From positions 1 to 5,894 of the forward strand of contig CAJMLC010000121.1 of NCBI GenBank assembly GCA_905214155.1: DNA of 5,894 nucleotides, given 5' to 3'. The stretch's first letter is position 1, and every line of letters starts with the position of its first letter. Under the pieces are notes generated by a model that saw only the letters and a program-made list of their open reading frames with translations, made no database searches and was not told where the DNA came from. Below are positions 5,811-5,894 of the stretch, piece after piece. A program made the translations under genes and the position numbers. The stretch is from an uncultured bacterium. Lineage in GTDB: Bacteria > Bacillota > Clostridia > Oscillospirales > Oscillospiraceae.

Positions 5811-5839
5811 GAGGTGACCCATCTCCGCCGCAGCAGTCA

Positions 5840-5894
5840 AAGCCTCCCTTGTGTAAAGGGAGGTGGCACGGCGTAGCCGTGACGGAGGGATTGT
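5840..5894. repeat. Intergenic palindromic repeat element, cut by the window end
   Basis: Two hairpins stand back to back. CCTCCCTT (5843-5850) pairs with AAGGGAGG (5856-5863) around GTGTA, and CACGGC (5867-5872) pairs with GCCGTG (5876-5881) around GTA. The tail GACGGAGGGATTGT reaches the window edge and lacks a pairing partner inside the window, so the element probably continues. From memory, very similar sequence recurs many times between genes in Oscillospiraceae-like genomes; the copy number cannot be checked here. No reading frame is associated, so it resembles a REP- or MITE-like non-coding repeat. Confidence 0.65.

Noticed and set aside
5789..5812. TTAAG direct repeats as a PhoP/PhoB box, given the phosphate transporter in the window.
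   Set aside because: The repeats are spaced 10 and 8 bp apart and do not match TTAACA-type boxes. They lie by the lipoprotein gene, not the phosphate transporter.

Overview
The window reads as chromosomal DNA of a GC-rich, Gram-positive-type anaerobe of class Clostridia, most likely an Oscillospiraceae-like gut bacterium. The grounds are strong AGGAGG-type ribosome binding sites, TTGACA/TATACT promoters, a CIRCE heat-shock operator, a lipoprotein with a Gram-positive-style lipobox, a family of ferredoxin-tailed aldo/keto reductase common in clostridia, and a hairpin-rich intergenic repeat at the right edge of a kind I associate with this group. Family-level taxonomy is inference. No phage, plasmid, transposase, CRISPR, tRNA or rRNA signal is visible.

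Layout: (1) 19-1776 (+), a Na+/phosphate cotransporter of the NptA/PNaS family with a C-terminal PhoU-like domain, closed by an intrinsic terminator. (2) 1905-2582, a self-contained heat-shock unit: a CIRCE/HrcA operator embedded in a strong sigma-A-type promoter, a leader of about 120 nt with a stable hairpin, a small heat-shock protein (Hsp20, 2074-2514) and a very strong terminator. (3) 2581-3212, a second complete transcription unit (promoter, SD, terminator). It encodes only the C-terminal part of an aldo/keto reductase: the end of the barrel plus an intact 2x[4Fe-4S] ferredoxin domain. The catalytic first part of the barrel is absent. (4) 3223-5715 (-), a large 830-residue lipoprotein converging on unit 3. 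It has an N-terminal half that looks like a beta-propeller and a C-terminal half typical of family 1 ABC solute-binding proteins. (5) 5716-5894, the lipoprotein's promoter region with two small palindromes, then an intergenic palindromic repeat that runs into the window edge.

The four genes look like independent, individually terminated units rather than one operon, and share no obvious pathway. The observations most worth following are the truncated reductase with a pristine promoter, the overlap of the CIRCE arm with the -35 box, the propeller/solute-binding fusion without a neighbouring permease, and the palindrome upstream of that gene. I do not see convincing evidence for a wholly new multi-gene system here.
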